From the NCBI GenBank assembly GCA_935421135.1, contig OW285189.1:4175072-4239071 (forward strand): DNA of 64,000 nucleotides, given 5' to 3'. The DNA comes from Bugulina stolonifera. Taxonomy: Eukaryota; Bryozoa; Gymnolaemata; Cheilostomatida; Bugulidae. The notes under the pieces were generated by a model. That model was not told the origin of the DNA, made no database searches, and saw only the letters and a list, made by a program, of their open reading frames with translations. Below, piece by piece: positions 1-12,405 of the stretch. Made by a program: the position numbers and the translations under genes. Every line of letters begins with the position of its first letter. The first letter of the stretch is position 1.

Positions 1-1740
1 GGGTCCATTTACTACAGCTCCAATTTTATGAATGAAATAGCTAGACAGGGAACTCCGTCGTGAAGGCATGACACAATGTTACAGATGCAGAAGAATAATC
101 AATCTCATTGACATAGTATTACATGGTGTATGGCTAACATATAATGCATGTTTTAACAAGCTTTTTTCTGTTTTTGTATATGTAATATCCCATGCAAAAC
201 ATATGTGTGGTGTAAATTCTTATAAAATACATATATCCTCTGTTCTAGGAAAGAATAAGGGTAGTTATTCTGCTAGATATGTTTGTTGGGTTGTTTAGCA
301 GCAGCTAGTGGCAGTCTAAAAGCCAACACAAAACACAATTCGCAAAAAAAAACAATGATTTGATCCTAGGTCCCATATTTGAATAATTACATGTACAGTG
401 TGCAGCTCTGTGGTGGTCTAAATGGCTTGTATATGAGCAGTTTACAAGGAGTTATCCCACCTTTCAGTTAAGAGAAAACCTTGCTGCTAAGCAACTGACA
501 GGTTCCGGAAGCTCCGCCTACCTTCATTCATAAAAACAAAATGGCTATAGGAAATAGAGAAGTTGATCGTTTTTAAGCCAGTTAGCAGCATTAGGATGAG
601 TGGATGTTCAATATTTAGTAACATTGCAATGGAATATCATTCTACCAGTACTATAAAACCTTTTAAACTGTAGAGCTTCTTTTGAATAGCTGCATCTCAA
701 ATTAAATTAGCAAATTAATATTTTATTTTCTCAAATTTGAACAAGTATTTTAAATCTACTTTATTAAGAGCTTTATTTGAATCATTAAGGATTTGTTTAT
801 ATGTAGCCCCTATGATGAAAGCTTGCTAAAAATGAATTTGGTTAGATATCTGAGCAAACGCTGCTCTATTTCGCTGTAGTTGACGCCAAAAGTTGCTAAT
901 TTTAATTTTGATTGTGGTTCAAAAAAGGGATTTCCCAGAGTTTTTGAAGCTTCCACATAGCCAAATAACTAATCAAAGACAAGCCCGCTTCTTCATGCTT
1001 CAATTGAGCTAAAACTATTAATAAATTGGCTACTACTGCAAAGTGAAGTGAGATAGTTGACGCCAAAGTAATGTCACTAACGCAACGTAAATTGGCCAAA
1101 ATCAAGAGGGGATAACTTCACATGATATACGTGTCCTGCAGTTTAATACTATCCTACCTGTTCCTAAACACTTATAGAAACACCTGCACATGCTAGTTTA
1201 CCTTATGGAAAAGAATTTATTCTACAAATAGGACAAAACTTGGATAAGGTTTTACAGGCAAAAAGCCAGCATAAGAAAAAGTTCTAGGAGGCCATTATTT
1301 TATTTTATCTCTTCATAACACCAGCTTAGGTAAACATTCATGCACATTTAACAATATTATGCAATAATTTAACTAAAAAATAAATTATTCTAGTAACAGC
1401 AGGCAAACTTCATAGTGCTGTTTTCGGTCTTTGACCCCCTGTAACGTTGCGTCATGTGACTTAATGCTAACACTGAAAGCTGTCCAGGCCCTTTCAGACA
1501 TGGTTAAATATGTGGGAAAAATTTCGAAAGAAAATTCAAACCCCAGTTACATAACCTTAAGCTATGCTTAACTACGTTGCGCAACTGGAACTAGTAATGC
1601 GGCACGAAAGGGCCAACGAAATGTGAAACGACAACTTCAACGAAATTGCCGTAGTGGCCCCGGTTCAAACCCCAGTCAGGAACTGGTATTTTTATGGATT
1701 TGAAGCAAGTCTCTGACTGCTCAAAGATAATTTCTTGCTA
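1..1740. other. Non-coding stretch, no gene recognised
   Basis: No reading frame here looks like a protein or has convincing splice context. The sequence is AT-rich with dispersed low-complexity tracts. Around 1650-1670 there is a good match to a tRNA/SINE B box (GGTTCAAACCCC), but I could not find a matching A box upstream, so I do not call a tRNA or a SINE there. Confidence 0.5.
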
Positions 1741-2049
1741 AAAATGCATCATATATATAAAAAATGGCCAAACCCTTAACAACAAATAGAAGCGTTTTTC
1801 TAATGTCAGCTCTCCTCCATTTTGCACATTATTTCTGTTGGAGGTACATGTATGTTGAAACTGACTTGGGACTTATTGTTGCAATGGGAGTACCACAGTA
1901 TACTCTAATTGATGACTATTTGGGGAACAAACCAAGCGAACAGCACGTACCAGGTGACCTTGTGAAGCTATAATGTGATTGATTTCTCCCATCTTTGTCA
2001 CAGTTGTCTAATTATCACCAAATAATATTATATTGCAATTACTATCATG

Positions 2050-2160
2050 AGCATCATCAGGTTGGATGCCCTCCTTAATACTACCAATGAATGATCCTTA
2101 CAGGAATCAGACCTGAGACTCCCTCGTGATAATCCAGAAATCTAACTACTGGTCATTAGA
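2050..2160 (-). mobile_element. tRNA-derived SINE fragment
   Basis: Read on the minus strand, the segment has a degenerate tRNA-like head with a B-box-like GGTCTGATTCC. It is followed by a body shared with the copies near 3100-3266 and 11650-11765, recognisable on the + strand by the words 'ttggatgccct' and 'ttaa.accacca'. It is old and diverged. Confidence 0.55.
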
Positions 2161-2279
2161 TATTCTTGTGAGAGCATACAAGTCATTTCTATGTTATCAA
2201 CCAATTAGTACTTAGTCTGCAAGGCTATAAAGCAATACATACAAGTACATTCATATTAACTTACTTTATCTTATTTTAG

Positions 2280-2795
2280 GGTGTGTAGTTGGCATTTTGA
2301 GGTAAACTTATCAACAACTATCTGTTTCTAACTGCCATTTAGTACTAGTGTACCGCTCACATTAACTCATATCTTCTCAATTTCACCAGATAGACTTGAC
2401 AACAACTACATGAGTAACAGCTTAGCCGTAGAAGTTGTCACATCATGTGAGATTTCATTAAATCCAGTTATTGGCAGTTGCCTCCTCAATATACAGTGAG
2501 AAGTTATTTTCTACCATCAAATTAATGTAGTATTATAACAAAACTGGTTGTGTCATACATGCACATGTACATGTAAGTATAGTTATAAACAATCAAATAC
2601 AGTTACCACAAATCAACTATAAACTGTGGTGGTAAATCAATTTTTGTTGCTAGGATTGACGAAAGCACAAACGTATCCCAAGTGCTGTCAACAGTTAGTC
2701 AACCATATTATCTGGTTGCAATGTCGACACATTCACCTGGTGTAATAAATGAGGAGTTGTTCCCAAAGCTGAATGGAATCTGTGGAAAGAAATAA
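2280..2795 (+). CDS. 3' exons of a small unidentified gene (weak resemblance to proteasome assembly chaperone 4)
   Basis: Three short exons join in one open frame with consensus splice sites: 2280-2301, 2394-2495 and 2654-2795, with stop TAA at 2793-2795. Acceptors are TTTTAG, GATAG and TTGCTAG; donors are GTAAAC and GTGAGA. The phases agree at both joins. The product is the last 88 residues or so of a protein, containing the stretches SNSLAVEVV, PVIGSCLLN and QPYYLVAMST. The alternation of hydrophobic strands with a VVG and a SLAV motif reminds me of the C-terminal part of PSMG4-type chaperones, but that is from memory and weak. I could not find the 5' exons. A decayed copy lies at 11896-12405, which supports these being real exons that were duplicated with the block. 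Confidence 0.45.
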
Positions 2796-3099
2796 CATGA
2801 GATGTGAGTGTTGTGACCACAGTACACACACTATACACTCACTCTCACTCACTCACACACCAAATAGTATTATCTGTTGTGGACTAACCTCTCTCCCTTC
2901 TGGTGCAATTATACATGTATGTTGAGTAGACCACATTTAGTAGGCTAAAAATATGAAATTATAAGCGATCTGCCAACCACACAATGAACAATAGATATGT
3001 AATGATAATAATAAAAAACTTACCAATTTTACTTCCCGCTATTAATCCCAGGTAAGAAAACAATGATCTACATGTACATGTAAAGAGATCTCAAATTTT

Positions 3100-3266
3100 T
3101 CTAATTTGGGGTGGAGAAGGCACTTCACCAATAGCAAAGCTATGTAGCACAGAAGCATTATAACGTTGGAAGCCCTTCTTAACACCACCAATGAGCCTTA
3201 TAAATATTGAACCTAGGACTCCCACATGGAAGTCCAGTGCCCTTCCCACTAGGCCACGGCTGCATG
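3100..3266 (-). mobile_element. tRNA-derived SINE
   Basis: On the minus strand the head (3266 down to about 3200) has an A box, TGGCCTAGTGGGAAGGGC, and a B box, GGTTCAAT, about 35 bases further on, as in Pol III promoters of tRNA-derived SINEs. The body runs down to about 3100 and is shared with the fragments at 2050-2160 and 11650-11765. No intact tRNA fold was found, so this is a SINE and not a tRNA gene. Confidence 0.7.
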
Positions 3267-3384
3267 TAATGATAATAATGTTACATGTATTAGTTCGCTG
3301 CATTAACTGTGTATGTGTATACTCTAAGAGCAGAAATTATCGTCATAGGTCAGCCAATACTGAAACATTTTGCAAGTGGTTGTT

Positions 3385-3780
3385 GGAACTCAGGCTATGC
3401 TAGCAGCGGAGATACTCCTGGACCCGTGATTTATGTTTCACAATGCTACCGGTGAAGATCTCGGATCCGGGTGGTGCTAGGACCATGGGAACAAGTCCCC
3501 AGGCATCGCTGCCCGGGTGGAGTCATAGCCTTAGGCCCTCGACCCCCACTCAGGGCGGGGTGGGTACCCGCTGGATAAGTGTTGAAACTTGGGCTATGCC
3601 AGCAGTGAAGATTCTCCTGGACCCGTGATTTATATATGTTACAATGCTGCCGGTGAAGATCACGGTTCCGGGTGGTCCTAGGACTTTGAGACCTGGTCTC
3701 CAGGTATCACTGCCCGGGGCAGGTCCCTAGCCTTAGGCCCTCAGACCTGACCGATGGCGGGGTGGGTGAGTACTCACCCC
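3385..3780. repeat. Two-copy direct repeat, about 197-bp units
   Basis: Two diverged GC-richer units lie head to tail (about 3385-3581 and 3582-3780). Each has the order 'gctatgc.agcag', 'ctcctggacccgtgattta', 'aatgct.ccggtgaagatc' and 'ccttaggccctc'. They stand out in base composition from the AT-rich surroundings. Their function is unknown and no gene was recognised. Confidence 0.75.
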
Positions 3781-3789
3781 ACCCAACAT

Positions 3790-6079
3790 ATTGGTGTATG
3801 AATTTGGGCTGTTGACTTGGAGCGTCTTCTTAATGCAAGGGAGCACAACACCTCATAGAGTCATTGAAGCATGCCTGTGCCACCAGAGGTCATGCACATG
3901 CATGGCCACAGTACATGAACACAAGCCATCATTACATGTGAGCGAAGGAAGCAATTAATGTAGTGAGACTTGCCTAGCAGACCAAGCACGAAGAGCTTGT
4001 GTGTATGATACCTACATGACATAATGGTTTAACATTAAATAAGGCCTACAGGTAAATGTGACAGTATGGGGATATAAGTGAGACAGTTATAATGTCACAC
4101 CCAACAGCCACAGCATTGTACTGGTAGGTTGCTTATCTATAGTAGCAGAACAAAAATTATAGTGAAAAACACAACCATTATACTGTGCATTGTTGAAGGC
4201 ATTGGAGGGGCAATTTTCTCAGTCGTAGTGCAATTTTCGGAAGGCATCGCCACCCTGCCCAGTGTACACGTGTACATGTAAGTTAATAAATAGTTGGACC
4301 TGACTATTCTATAGTAAATACTTATACACCTTGTTTATTGTAAATATCACCAAATCCCAATGTCTAAATTTTCAGCTACTTGTATATTTTTAGCCTACAG
4401 ACGACATGTGATCATACATGCATCTTGTCATGCAACATTAGTTAGAGCTCAAGTGAGCTATACATTCATAGTAATATTGTGATTACGTGCAATAGTGAAT
4501 GGGTGAGGTGACGTTATCTTTCATTGCTTAGCAACATATTAAATGCTCATACTGATAGATGAGCATCGACAGTGACAGTAATACATTAATTTTAGTAACT
4601 CTCTCTTACTAGTGTGTCTGCATTAGTCGATGTCCAGGAACTAGTGCATGTACTAGTAAATACAAGGAGGTACAAGCAAGTGTAATAATTATACTACTAT
4701 ATGTAAGTAAAGTACTAGTAAATATACATGTGTATGTACTAGCAATTATAAGCAAAAGTAAGTAAAATGCTTGCATTTACATTATGTAGTTTAAGTACAC
4801 AAGCACTAGACAGTACTAGTATATATGTATGGTGTAAGTACAAGTATGTAGGCTACATGCTAATGCATGTATGCAAAAGTAGTGCAAGTACCTACATATA
4901 TATGTACAAATATAAACACACTCAAATACAAAGGCATTACAGTGATAGTATAGTTATGTACTGTACATGTATATACCTGTGTATATACTGTTACTGTATA
5001 TTATGTTCTTGGTCATACAAAGATACCAGCATAATCTCAATGTCCACTCTACGTAAATATACACATGTTTAATGCATATACAAAATTATATTTTTTATAT
5101 ATAGTAGTGTACATTCACTAAATAATAACGATTCTAGTGTACACCACTGTAAAATACAAATATAGGCTTTTACATTATACAATGTATACAATGGATTCAG
5201 TATGTGGTCCATGATAGATACGAGTATAATATAATATGATATAATTATTATATCTATCATGTGGTCTTACATACAATGTACATTTGCCATTGAATGGGTG
5301 TTAAAACCATGAGTTCATAGTATATACGTGTCCACTCGATGCTTTGGTACTGTCATTTCATTCCATGTCGAATACAAGCATGATAACACAATCAGCTAGC
5401 ACTGCATCCTGTAGAACTGCTATGGTAGACCATTTTTATTAACAGTCAATAGTTTAATGGACGTTGCTTGATTTACCCCTCTCTCTCTCCATTGAGAAAT
5501 ATAGACTCTGACTGTAGCATACTACACATGACTTGTCCATGTAGAGGTAAATTATACTTTCATAATTACATGTATGTATGGTACTTTGACTTTGAATTGT
5601 CGCTGCGATTAGTGTTTCTACTTGTGTAGCGGATCGAAAATGCCTTTTCTTACAGCTTAACGCTGGGAAAGCTGCCTAGAAAGTTACAAGTAGGAAGTGC
5701 ATGTAACTAGTATAATATTTGATACTGTGTTGTGGTATACCATTAGCTTCATTGTACTACCAATGTGGAGCCAAAGTTGTTACATAACGCTACGCTCCAA
5801 TATTGGCCCCACATTCACACAACATTCAGGAATAATCTCTCAACATCAGCTACGTGACACTCAGTGTGCAGGTTAGTAGTGTTTTGTTCGGTGTGACCCT
5901 TCATACTTTAAACTTACCGGTTGAACCCCCATAAACCACTCTTTATCATAATCCATGTAAGTATACAACCATGTATACGGCACACAAACCAGAATCATGT
6001 AAATATACAAGGCCGGCACGTAAGTTTATCAGACTTCTAATCCTGCAAGCTCATACTCTATCTTCACATTACAGATACG
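3790..6079. other. Upstream region of receptor gene 1, no gene seen
   Basis: AT-rich DNA with many TACATG/GTACAA words. It corresponds to the satellite-bearing 13.4-18.8 kb region of the second block. The acceptor-like CATTACAG a few bases before the receptor start codon is conserved in all three receptor genes, so a 5'-UTR intron may begin in this interval. I could not place its donor. Confidence 0.5.
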
Positions 6080-9000
6080 ATGAGGAATGTACTACTACTA
6101 GTATACATATACCTTCCCATTACTATCTCTACAGACATGTCATTATCACAACTCTGGATTGACTTTGCCTCTGTACCTGGTGGATTAGAGAGATTCTCTA
6201 AATGTCTGGGATATCATACTTGCTACCTTACAGAACAAACTAATGAAACATTTGTTCAAATACAAGACTTACTCAACCAAACTGGGGATATTCCCACTTT
6301 TCCTAGCAGTTACAAAGGTGAGTTAATGAAACACACGAAGTTGACTTTTTGGGTACAACAAGCATATTACATACATGTATCTTAAAACTACAACTCAGAG
6401 TAGTAATATTTGTAAACAGATTTTATTTTTAGTCCAAGTCAGAGTAGCCATGTTTATAGAGATATCTCATATTCAAATCCACCAAAGATTGGATATGTTT
6501 ACTCGGATTTATTTGAAGCAAAACCCTGCGGCACAGAATCTAAACTTACATGCACATGTACATGTAGAAACAATGCGTTTCTGCATTGGATACTGGAGGC
6601 TGCAGGGTGAATGTGTAGACGACCAACACTATTAACTAGTAGTAGCAGATAGTGACCTCTGCTAAGGCATTAAATGGAGCAGAAAATGAACAAATACTAT
6701 CGGCAGACATCTCTCATCTACTTTATATTTTTCAGAAGACCACTGTGCTTGTAATACAACGGCATGCAGTCAGTATGCTGACTGTTGCGCTGACGTAGAA
6801 CAAGAAGAGACACATCTACCAGACCATGTGCCAACCGTCTGCATCTCACAGGATCCAGGTTCATCATCACCAGACTTTTTCTACGCAAATGTGAAATGTC
6901 CATCTAACTTTACTGATTCTACAATACGAGCATTATGTGAGGCACCTATTGATAAGACGACTTCTAAACCAGGTAACCAGGGTTACTGTGTAATAAATAA
7001 TAATAATACACTGCTCATACGTTAAAGCTAATACCAGTAATTTAACACAATTTTAATTATCACACGTGATGTTAGAAATCATATAAATGGCGTCATTAAA
7101 CTTTTGACTCTTTGTCTTGAATAAACTTGCAACACATGAAACTTCTTTTGGATTTTAGATTTGGAATACTGGTTCGTGACGTCAAATACCACATTGTATA
7201 CATATCGTAACATTTACTGTGCCTTGTGTAACGGAGAGTCAATGAATAATTTAGAATTTTGGAATGTGGAAATAAGTTGCGAATCACAAACGACAACAAC
7301 ACCACTACCATCACCGTCACCACCACCACCACTCCCACCTGTGTCCGCCCCTCCCTTCTCTAGTAGTTCTTTTCCGACTCCCCCGTTTACACCAGAACCT
7401 TTACTAAACACTGCAAAAGTTCCATTGTCGACGAAATCACCTGGAGATCTTGCAACTGATTACAGGTTTGGGAAGCCAATTTGTCATCGTTTTGCTATAA
7501 TGTGCTTAGGTCATGTACCAACATAAAACTATTTTTTTTGGTTTAGGCAACCAAACAACAAAAAATAAACCTGGTTGGAGGCTTCCAAGCATCCATTAAC
7601 AAGTTTTACTCACCAAAAAAATTAAAAATATAAAGAAATTAAAAAATATCTACATGTGTATGAGCCTTATTAGTAAATTGAAAATAAGTAGAACATTTCA
7701 TAGTACATGTACTACACTCTGACTGTCTTCTTTTGGCGTCATCAAGGTGCTAACGTAAACTGCACGATCGACATTGACAATGGCTCATATTTAATTATCT
7801 ATCAATTGGTTCCTTTCCATTTTTAGCTCTTGTCACGTGTTCTTCAGAACAACAAAGTCAAAGGTTAGCTGTAAACAACTAGATGTGATCACCAGATGTC
7901 CTTTAGACTACAGAGGAGATCAACATATCTCTGACCAATGTGAGTTTGGAGAGACTGCCAGGATCAGAACTCTTAGCGAACAGTGGTACAAGAACATCTA
8001 CTGTGCTAGTTGTAATGGAATAACAGATCTGAGTAGACTCACCTGCGAACCTGTTTATGGTAGGACTCTACTTATGCCATAATACATGCAGTACTTGAAC
8101 ATTACTTGAATATTTCGATCGAAATTACTAAAACCGATAACCATAGTCCTAGTCTTAGGCATAGTCTTGCCTACCGAGTAAACAACACTCCTAAGCCCTA
8201 ATTGTCAAATCTTCTAATATGGTTGACTTCAAACTTTTTAAACAATTTTAGATCCAGTAGGAGCCAGCACAAACATTATAATACTGATTCACCCTTTTGG
8301 GAAGAGCTGTTCCAAAACTTCGCTGTTTGGTCGAGTGGAGGATGGCTCCTGCGATCCACTATCTGCTGCATTTAGCAGCTGTGCTGATGATGAAATCTAT
8401 AGTTGGACCAATCAGTCGTGTCGAAGTATTTGCCCCTCTCCACTACAGTTTGTGGATGGAAAATGTCGGGTTGTAGATCAATCGTTATTACAAACAGGAA
8501 ACACCACCGGTCTCTCCACTAACTGCTCATATATTCCAAGAAATGAATACCAACAGCTACAGACTGGTGGGGGTTTATCATACAGAACTGATAGCATTCA
8601 GTTAGACGTATGGAATACATCTACCAGCTACTGTACCAGGTGTAAATGGATAGAATATGAACAGAGTGATGTAACAATAGAATATAGTCTTAGGTCTCTA
8701 ACTACACCAGATGGAACTAAGTATAGCAGTATACTATATTATATCATAACTAATATGTCTAAAGTGTTGGTGTGTGGTGACCCAAATGCTACAAACACCA
8801 CAGACACGGAAGGACTGCTAGGAAAGATTTGTACCAGAGTAGAAGAGGGATCAGTGTCAATCACATTGATGTCTATATCTATAGTCTGTCTAGTGATCAT
8901 GATAATAGTATACAGTATTCTACCAAATCTACACAATGTACCTGGGTACATCGTACTAAGTCAGGTAGGTGTACATAACTCTTTTGTCTTTGCATGGCTA

Positions 9001-11053
9001 TACATGTACATGTATATAATTAGCAAAACTTTGAATTCGTTACGCTATTCACCTTCATCTGCTGATGATTTAATGTACAGTGGAACTTGCTTAATTCAAA
9101 CTCCAAGGTACCACCATGATCGGTTTGAATTAGGCCGAGTTTGAATTATGTGATCCCTTAATTTTGTATAATGACATGCATAACATGTACAGGACAACAG
9201 TATGAAAACACATTTAGCTAAGAGTTTTCCCAGCTTAGTTTGAGCACAAAAGTATTGCAAGTAGTAACTACTAATAACTACTAACTACTAGTAATGATTA
9301 CTAGGTGATTAATGCTATCATTGATTATAGTGTGAGCCTACGCCGCAAAACGTTTGAATTACAGATAGCAAGTTTGAATTATTTGAAGCTATTTATATAG
9401 TGCTAAGCAGGGACCAAGGTTAACAGTTTGAACTAACCAAGTTCTTGAATTATACAAGGTTGAATTAAGCAAGTTCCACTGTATTTGATAAGACTGTATT
9501 GTGACCATGGTCAATTCAATTGGCTACAGCGCAGTCTGTAGTTCAAACTCTTATGAAAAATTCCATTTTCAGTCAATACTGCTGACATGATAACATCAAT
9601 GCAATACGTTGTTTGTTTTTAACTATGATAAATAGTATATTCATCTACATGTACATGTACATTGTAAGTTGAGAGTGTTGGTCAATTTTATAATTTTTAA
9701 TAAATTCATGTCAACCTCACTCGAAGCACGAGTCAAGCATCGGGAAAAAAACATCGTGCTAGAAGCCACATAATACTATTAACATAATAGCATGAACCTT
9801 TTACATGTAGATAAGCCTTCACCTCTTCCATTTCATAAGCCGAGTATGCAAGTGTAGTAACTAACCATGCTATAAGCCTATATCCCTTAGTTTGAGCAGC
9901 TAAAATTTATTTTGAATGTCTGTTTATTTACTATACAGGTAGTGCCGCTACTGCTTGGTTACATCTTCTTTCTCCTCCGAGGTGCAGCAGACGTGGATGC
10001 AACAGGATGTTACATCGTATCAGTTCTAGTTCACTATTTCTTCCTTAGCAACAACATCTGGTCATTTCTCTATGCAATGGAAATCACTATAACTGTGACA
10101 TCAGTCTATGCAATCAACCAGAAATCCAAGAAGAAGTTCCTGAGGTTTGATATCAACTTATAAAACTGGTTGGGCTGATTGGGATTATTAGTATTAGTAT
10201 TAGTATTAGTAGTGATTGGCAGTAGTAATATATTGATAGGTATGATTAGGTATTGATATTGTAATATTGATAGTGATAGCGATAGTGATAGCAGTAGCGA
10301 TAGTAATAGATGCGATGTGCATAGCAGCAAGATTTATGACAATGGAGGAGTATATGATGGTAGTCCGATAGGTGGCCATTTTGTCCTTGACTATCTACAT
10401 GTGCATCCATTCTGATGTTTTACACTCTACACCAAATTAAATTGTTTAATGTTTGTTTTAGATACTCAATAGCAGGATGGAGTATACCATTGATACCTGT
10501 TATAGCAGCTCTGGTGGTAGACAGTACAGATCACATGTCAGAATTTGCTCCAAAATACGGACAACCAGAATGTTGGTTCAACTCTGATTATGGTCTCTAC
10601 CTCTATTTCCTGATTCCCATAGCTATAATACTCTTACTTAACTTTATTACATATATAATAATAATAGTTAGGTTTGCTGTACTCGCCTACCAAACTAGAG
10701 GTGTGAGAACTTCTCACAAGGAAAAGTTGATACTCAGCATAAAACTTTTCTTTGCTTTTGGACTTCTGTGGATATTTGGGATACTAGGAGCTATATTCCG
10801 TAATAATTCAGCCATTAGTTGTATATTTGTGTTTGTAAATACTCTATCTGGTGTACTACTTATGTTAGTATTTATTTGTAACCAGTCTGTATTCTCAGCT
10901 CTTAAAAAACATATAAAATCGCACAGTAGTGCTAACACGACAGGATCAGGACAGGCTGTTAGTAAACCCAAAGGTACAGAGTCATCTCATATTGTCAGTG
11001 ATCAGACCCACTACTCTACACAAGATGCCACTACTCAATCCACAAGGATGTAG
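6080..11053 (+). CDS. Receptor gene 1: class B/adhesion-like 7TM GPCR with somatomedin-B-like ectodomain
   Basis: Seven coding exons: 6080-6317, 6736-6972, 7159-7465, 7827-8059, 8252-8964, 9939-10144 and 10462-11053. All have GT/AG introns and phases sum to 841 codons plus stop. Exon 1 encodes a signal peptide and a short N-terminal domain. Exon 2 has a somatomedin-B-like run CxC-x4-C-x5-CC (residues 83-97). Exon 3 ends in a Pro/Ser/Thr stalk. Exons 4-5 are a Cys-rich, N-glycosylation-rich ectodomain. TM1 (about 539-562) ends exon 5, exon 6 holds TM2-TM3 and exon 7 holds TM4-TM7 and a Ser/Thr-rich tail. Cys600 at the top of TM3 and Cys682 in loop 2 (ECW) are the class B/adhesion disulfide pair. 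No GPS autoproteolysis motif is visible before TM1. It is probably a plasma-membrane receptor; the ligand is unknown. Confidence 0.9.
9078..9481. mobile_element. Tc1/mariner-type MITE (TA target) in intron 5 of receptor gene 1
   Basis: The 404-bp element has terminal inverted repeats CAGTGGAACTTGCTTAATTC and its reverse complement, flanked on both sides by TA. There is no reading frame. The TIR start CAGTGGAAC with TA duplication is typical of pogo/Tigger-like non-autonomous elements. A shorter relative lies at 15734-15901. Confidence 0.8.
10180..10310. repeat. Simple repeat (ATTAGT / GATAGT) in intron 6 of receptor gene 1
   Basis: Runs of 'attagt' and 'gatagtgatagc'. The same intron in receptor gene 2 holds a much longer GGT/GGC and GTA/GTG trinucleotide tract, so this is a mutable site that has evolved separately in the paralogues. 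Confidence 0.8.
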
Positions 11054-11649
11054 TATAAACTTAAAATCTGACTTTTCTACTCAATTATTTTTGCCTTTAT
11101 GAGAATTTTGCTATTTTAAATACAAATATAATACAGTAATATTGTGGTGTCTCAGCCACTCCTACAGGACATTGACCTGATCACTAGCCTGTCTACTGTA
11201 AGATAAAGGCCTCCAATCATTCACTAATGACAATGGAGTGCTGGGAAATACCCAGCAGACAGCAGAGCCTATAGCAATGAAGTTTTCTGCTAGTTATACA
11301 ACATTGCTCTTCATCTCATGTGTGGGGTAATCTGGTGTGAATCCGAACAAGGCCAGGCCACACATGGAAGGAGCTGTAGCACCGCCGATTTCTACAGCGC
11401 ATGCCCAGGATCTTTTACGTGATATTTTATAAATACATTATTTCTGTTGGAGGTATGTTGAACTGACTTGGGACTTATTGTTGGAATGGGAGTGCCATAG
11501 AATGCTCTTATTGATGACTATTTGGAGAATAAACCAAGGGGACGACAGGCACGAGGTGACCTTGTGAAGCTATAATGTGGTTGAGTTCTTTCAGCTTTGT
11601 CACAGTTATTGTAATTACCACCATAATTTTGTGTTGCAGTTACCATAAG
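11054..11649. other. Spacer after receptor gene 1 and start of the second duplication block
   Basis: The 3' flank of gene 1, then from about 11430 sequence matching copy 1 near 1830. I see no gene. The reading frame found at 1764-1973 in copy 1 is broken by stops here, so it is not supported as coding. Confidence 0.5.
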
Positions 11650-11765
11650 TATGATCAGGTTGGATGCCCTTCTTAACACCACCAGTGACCTTTTATGGGA
11701 ATATATCCTGGGTCTTCCACATGAAAGGCCAGAGCTCTAACTACTAAGCCAAGGTTGTTCCCTAG
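11650..11765 (-). mobile_element. tRNA-derived SINE fragment
   Basis: Positional counterpart of the fragment at 2050-2160. On the minus strand it has an A-box-like TGGCTTAGTAGTTAGAGC and a decayed B box. It was inherited with the block duplication and was not a new insertion. Confidence 0.55.
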
Positions 11766-11895
11766 TTCCCCAAAATGTATGTTTGTGGAGGCAAATTCCA
11801 TACTTCATCTTTACGTGTATATCATCAAACAATTAGTACTTAGTCTGCAACAGGTACTTCCATCAGAAATGTTAATTTATTTTATTTTATTTCAG

Positions 11896-12405
11896 GGTGT
11901 GCAGTTAGGCTTTTTGAGGTAAACTTACCAACTACAAATGTATCTGTTTTCTAGCTGCCATTTAGTACCAGTGTACCGCTCACATCCAATCATATCTTCC
12001 CAATTTTAGCAGATGGACTTAACAACGACAACATACATGAGTAACAGCTTAGCCATAGAAGTTGTCATATCATGTGAGATTTTGTCTCATTAAATCCTAT
12101 TATTGGTAGTTGTCTTCTCAATATACACTAGGAAGTTATTTTCTATCATCAAAAGTAACACATCGCATTATAACAAAACTTGTTCTAAGTATAACTAAAA
12201 ACAATCAAATACAATTACTTCACATCAACTATAAACTATGGCAGGAAACCAATTTTTTTGCTAGGTGTTCTGGAAGTACAAGGTGTCCCTAATGTCGTCA
12301 ACACTTTGTCAGCCGTATTACTCGGTTGTAATCTCAACACATCTACCTGGTGTAATGAATGAAAAGCTGCTTCAAATGCTGAATGGAATCTGTGGAAAGA
12401 AATAA
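11896..12405 (+). pseudogene. Decayed duplicate of the small gene at 2280-2795
   Basis: All three exon equivalents can be aligned. The first is 23 bases instead of 22, which shifts the frame. The second has lost its AG acceptor and gained an early stop. The last keeps an open frame and the same terminal residues (LNGICGKK). The expected signature of a duplicated gene copy that is no longer maintained. Confidence 0.5.

Larger units (their letters stand above)
1741..11053 (+). repeat. Segmental tandem duplication, copy 1 (upstream region plus receptor gene 1)
   Basis: The upstream region and gene recur, in the same order and orientation, from about 11430 to 42845. Matching landmarks are 1840 with 11445, 2654 with 12270, 4300 with 13437, 5370 with 16558, 5760 with 17915, and the receptor exons. 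The second copy is longer only because transposons and satellites were added. This shows that the array grew by duplication of a block of about 9 kb that carried one receptor gene and its upstream DNA. Copy 1 serves as the empty-site reference for several insertions in copy 2. Confidence 0.85.

Noticed and set aside
1764..1973. 69-codon frame that looks partly coding
   Set aside because: The duplicate near 11430-11575 has a stop and indels, and splice phases do not fit the exons at 2280-2795.
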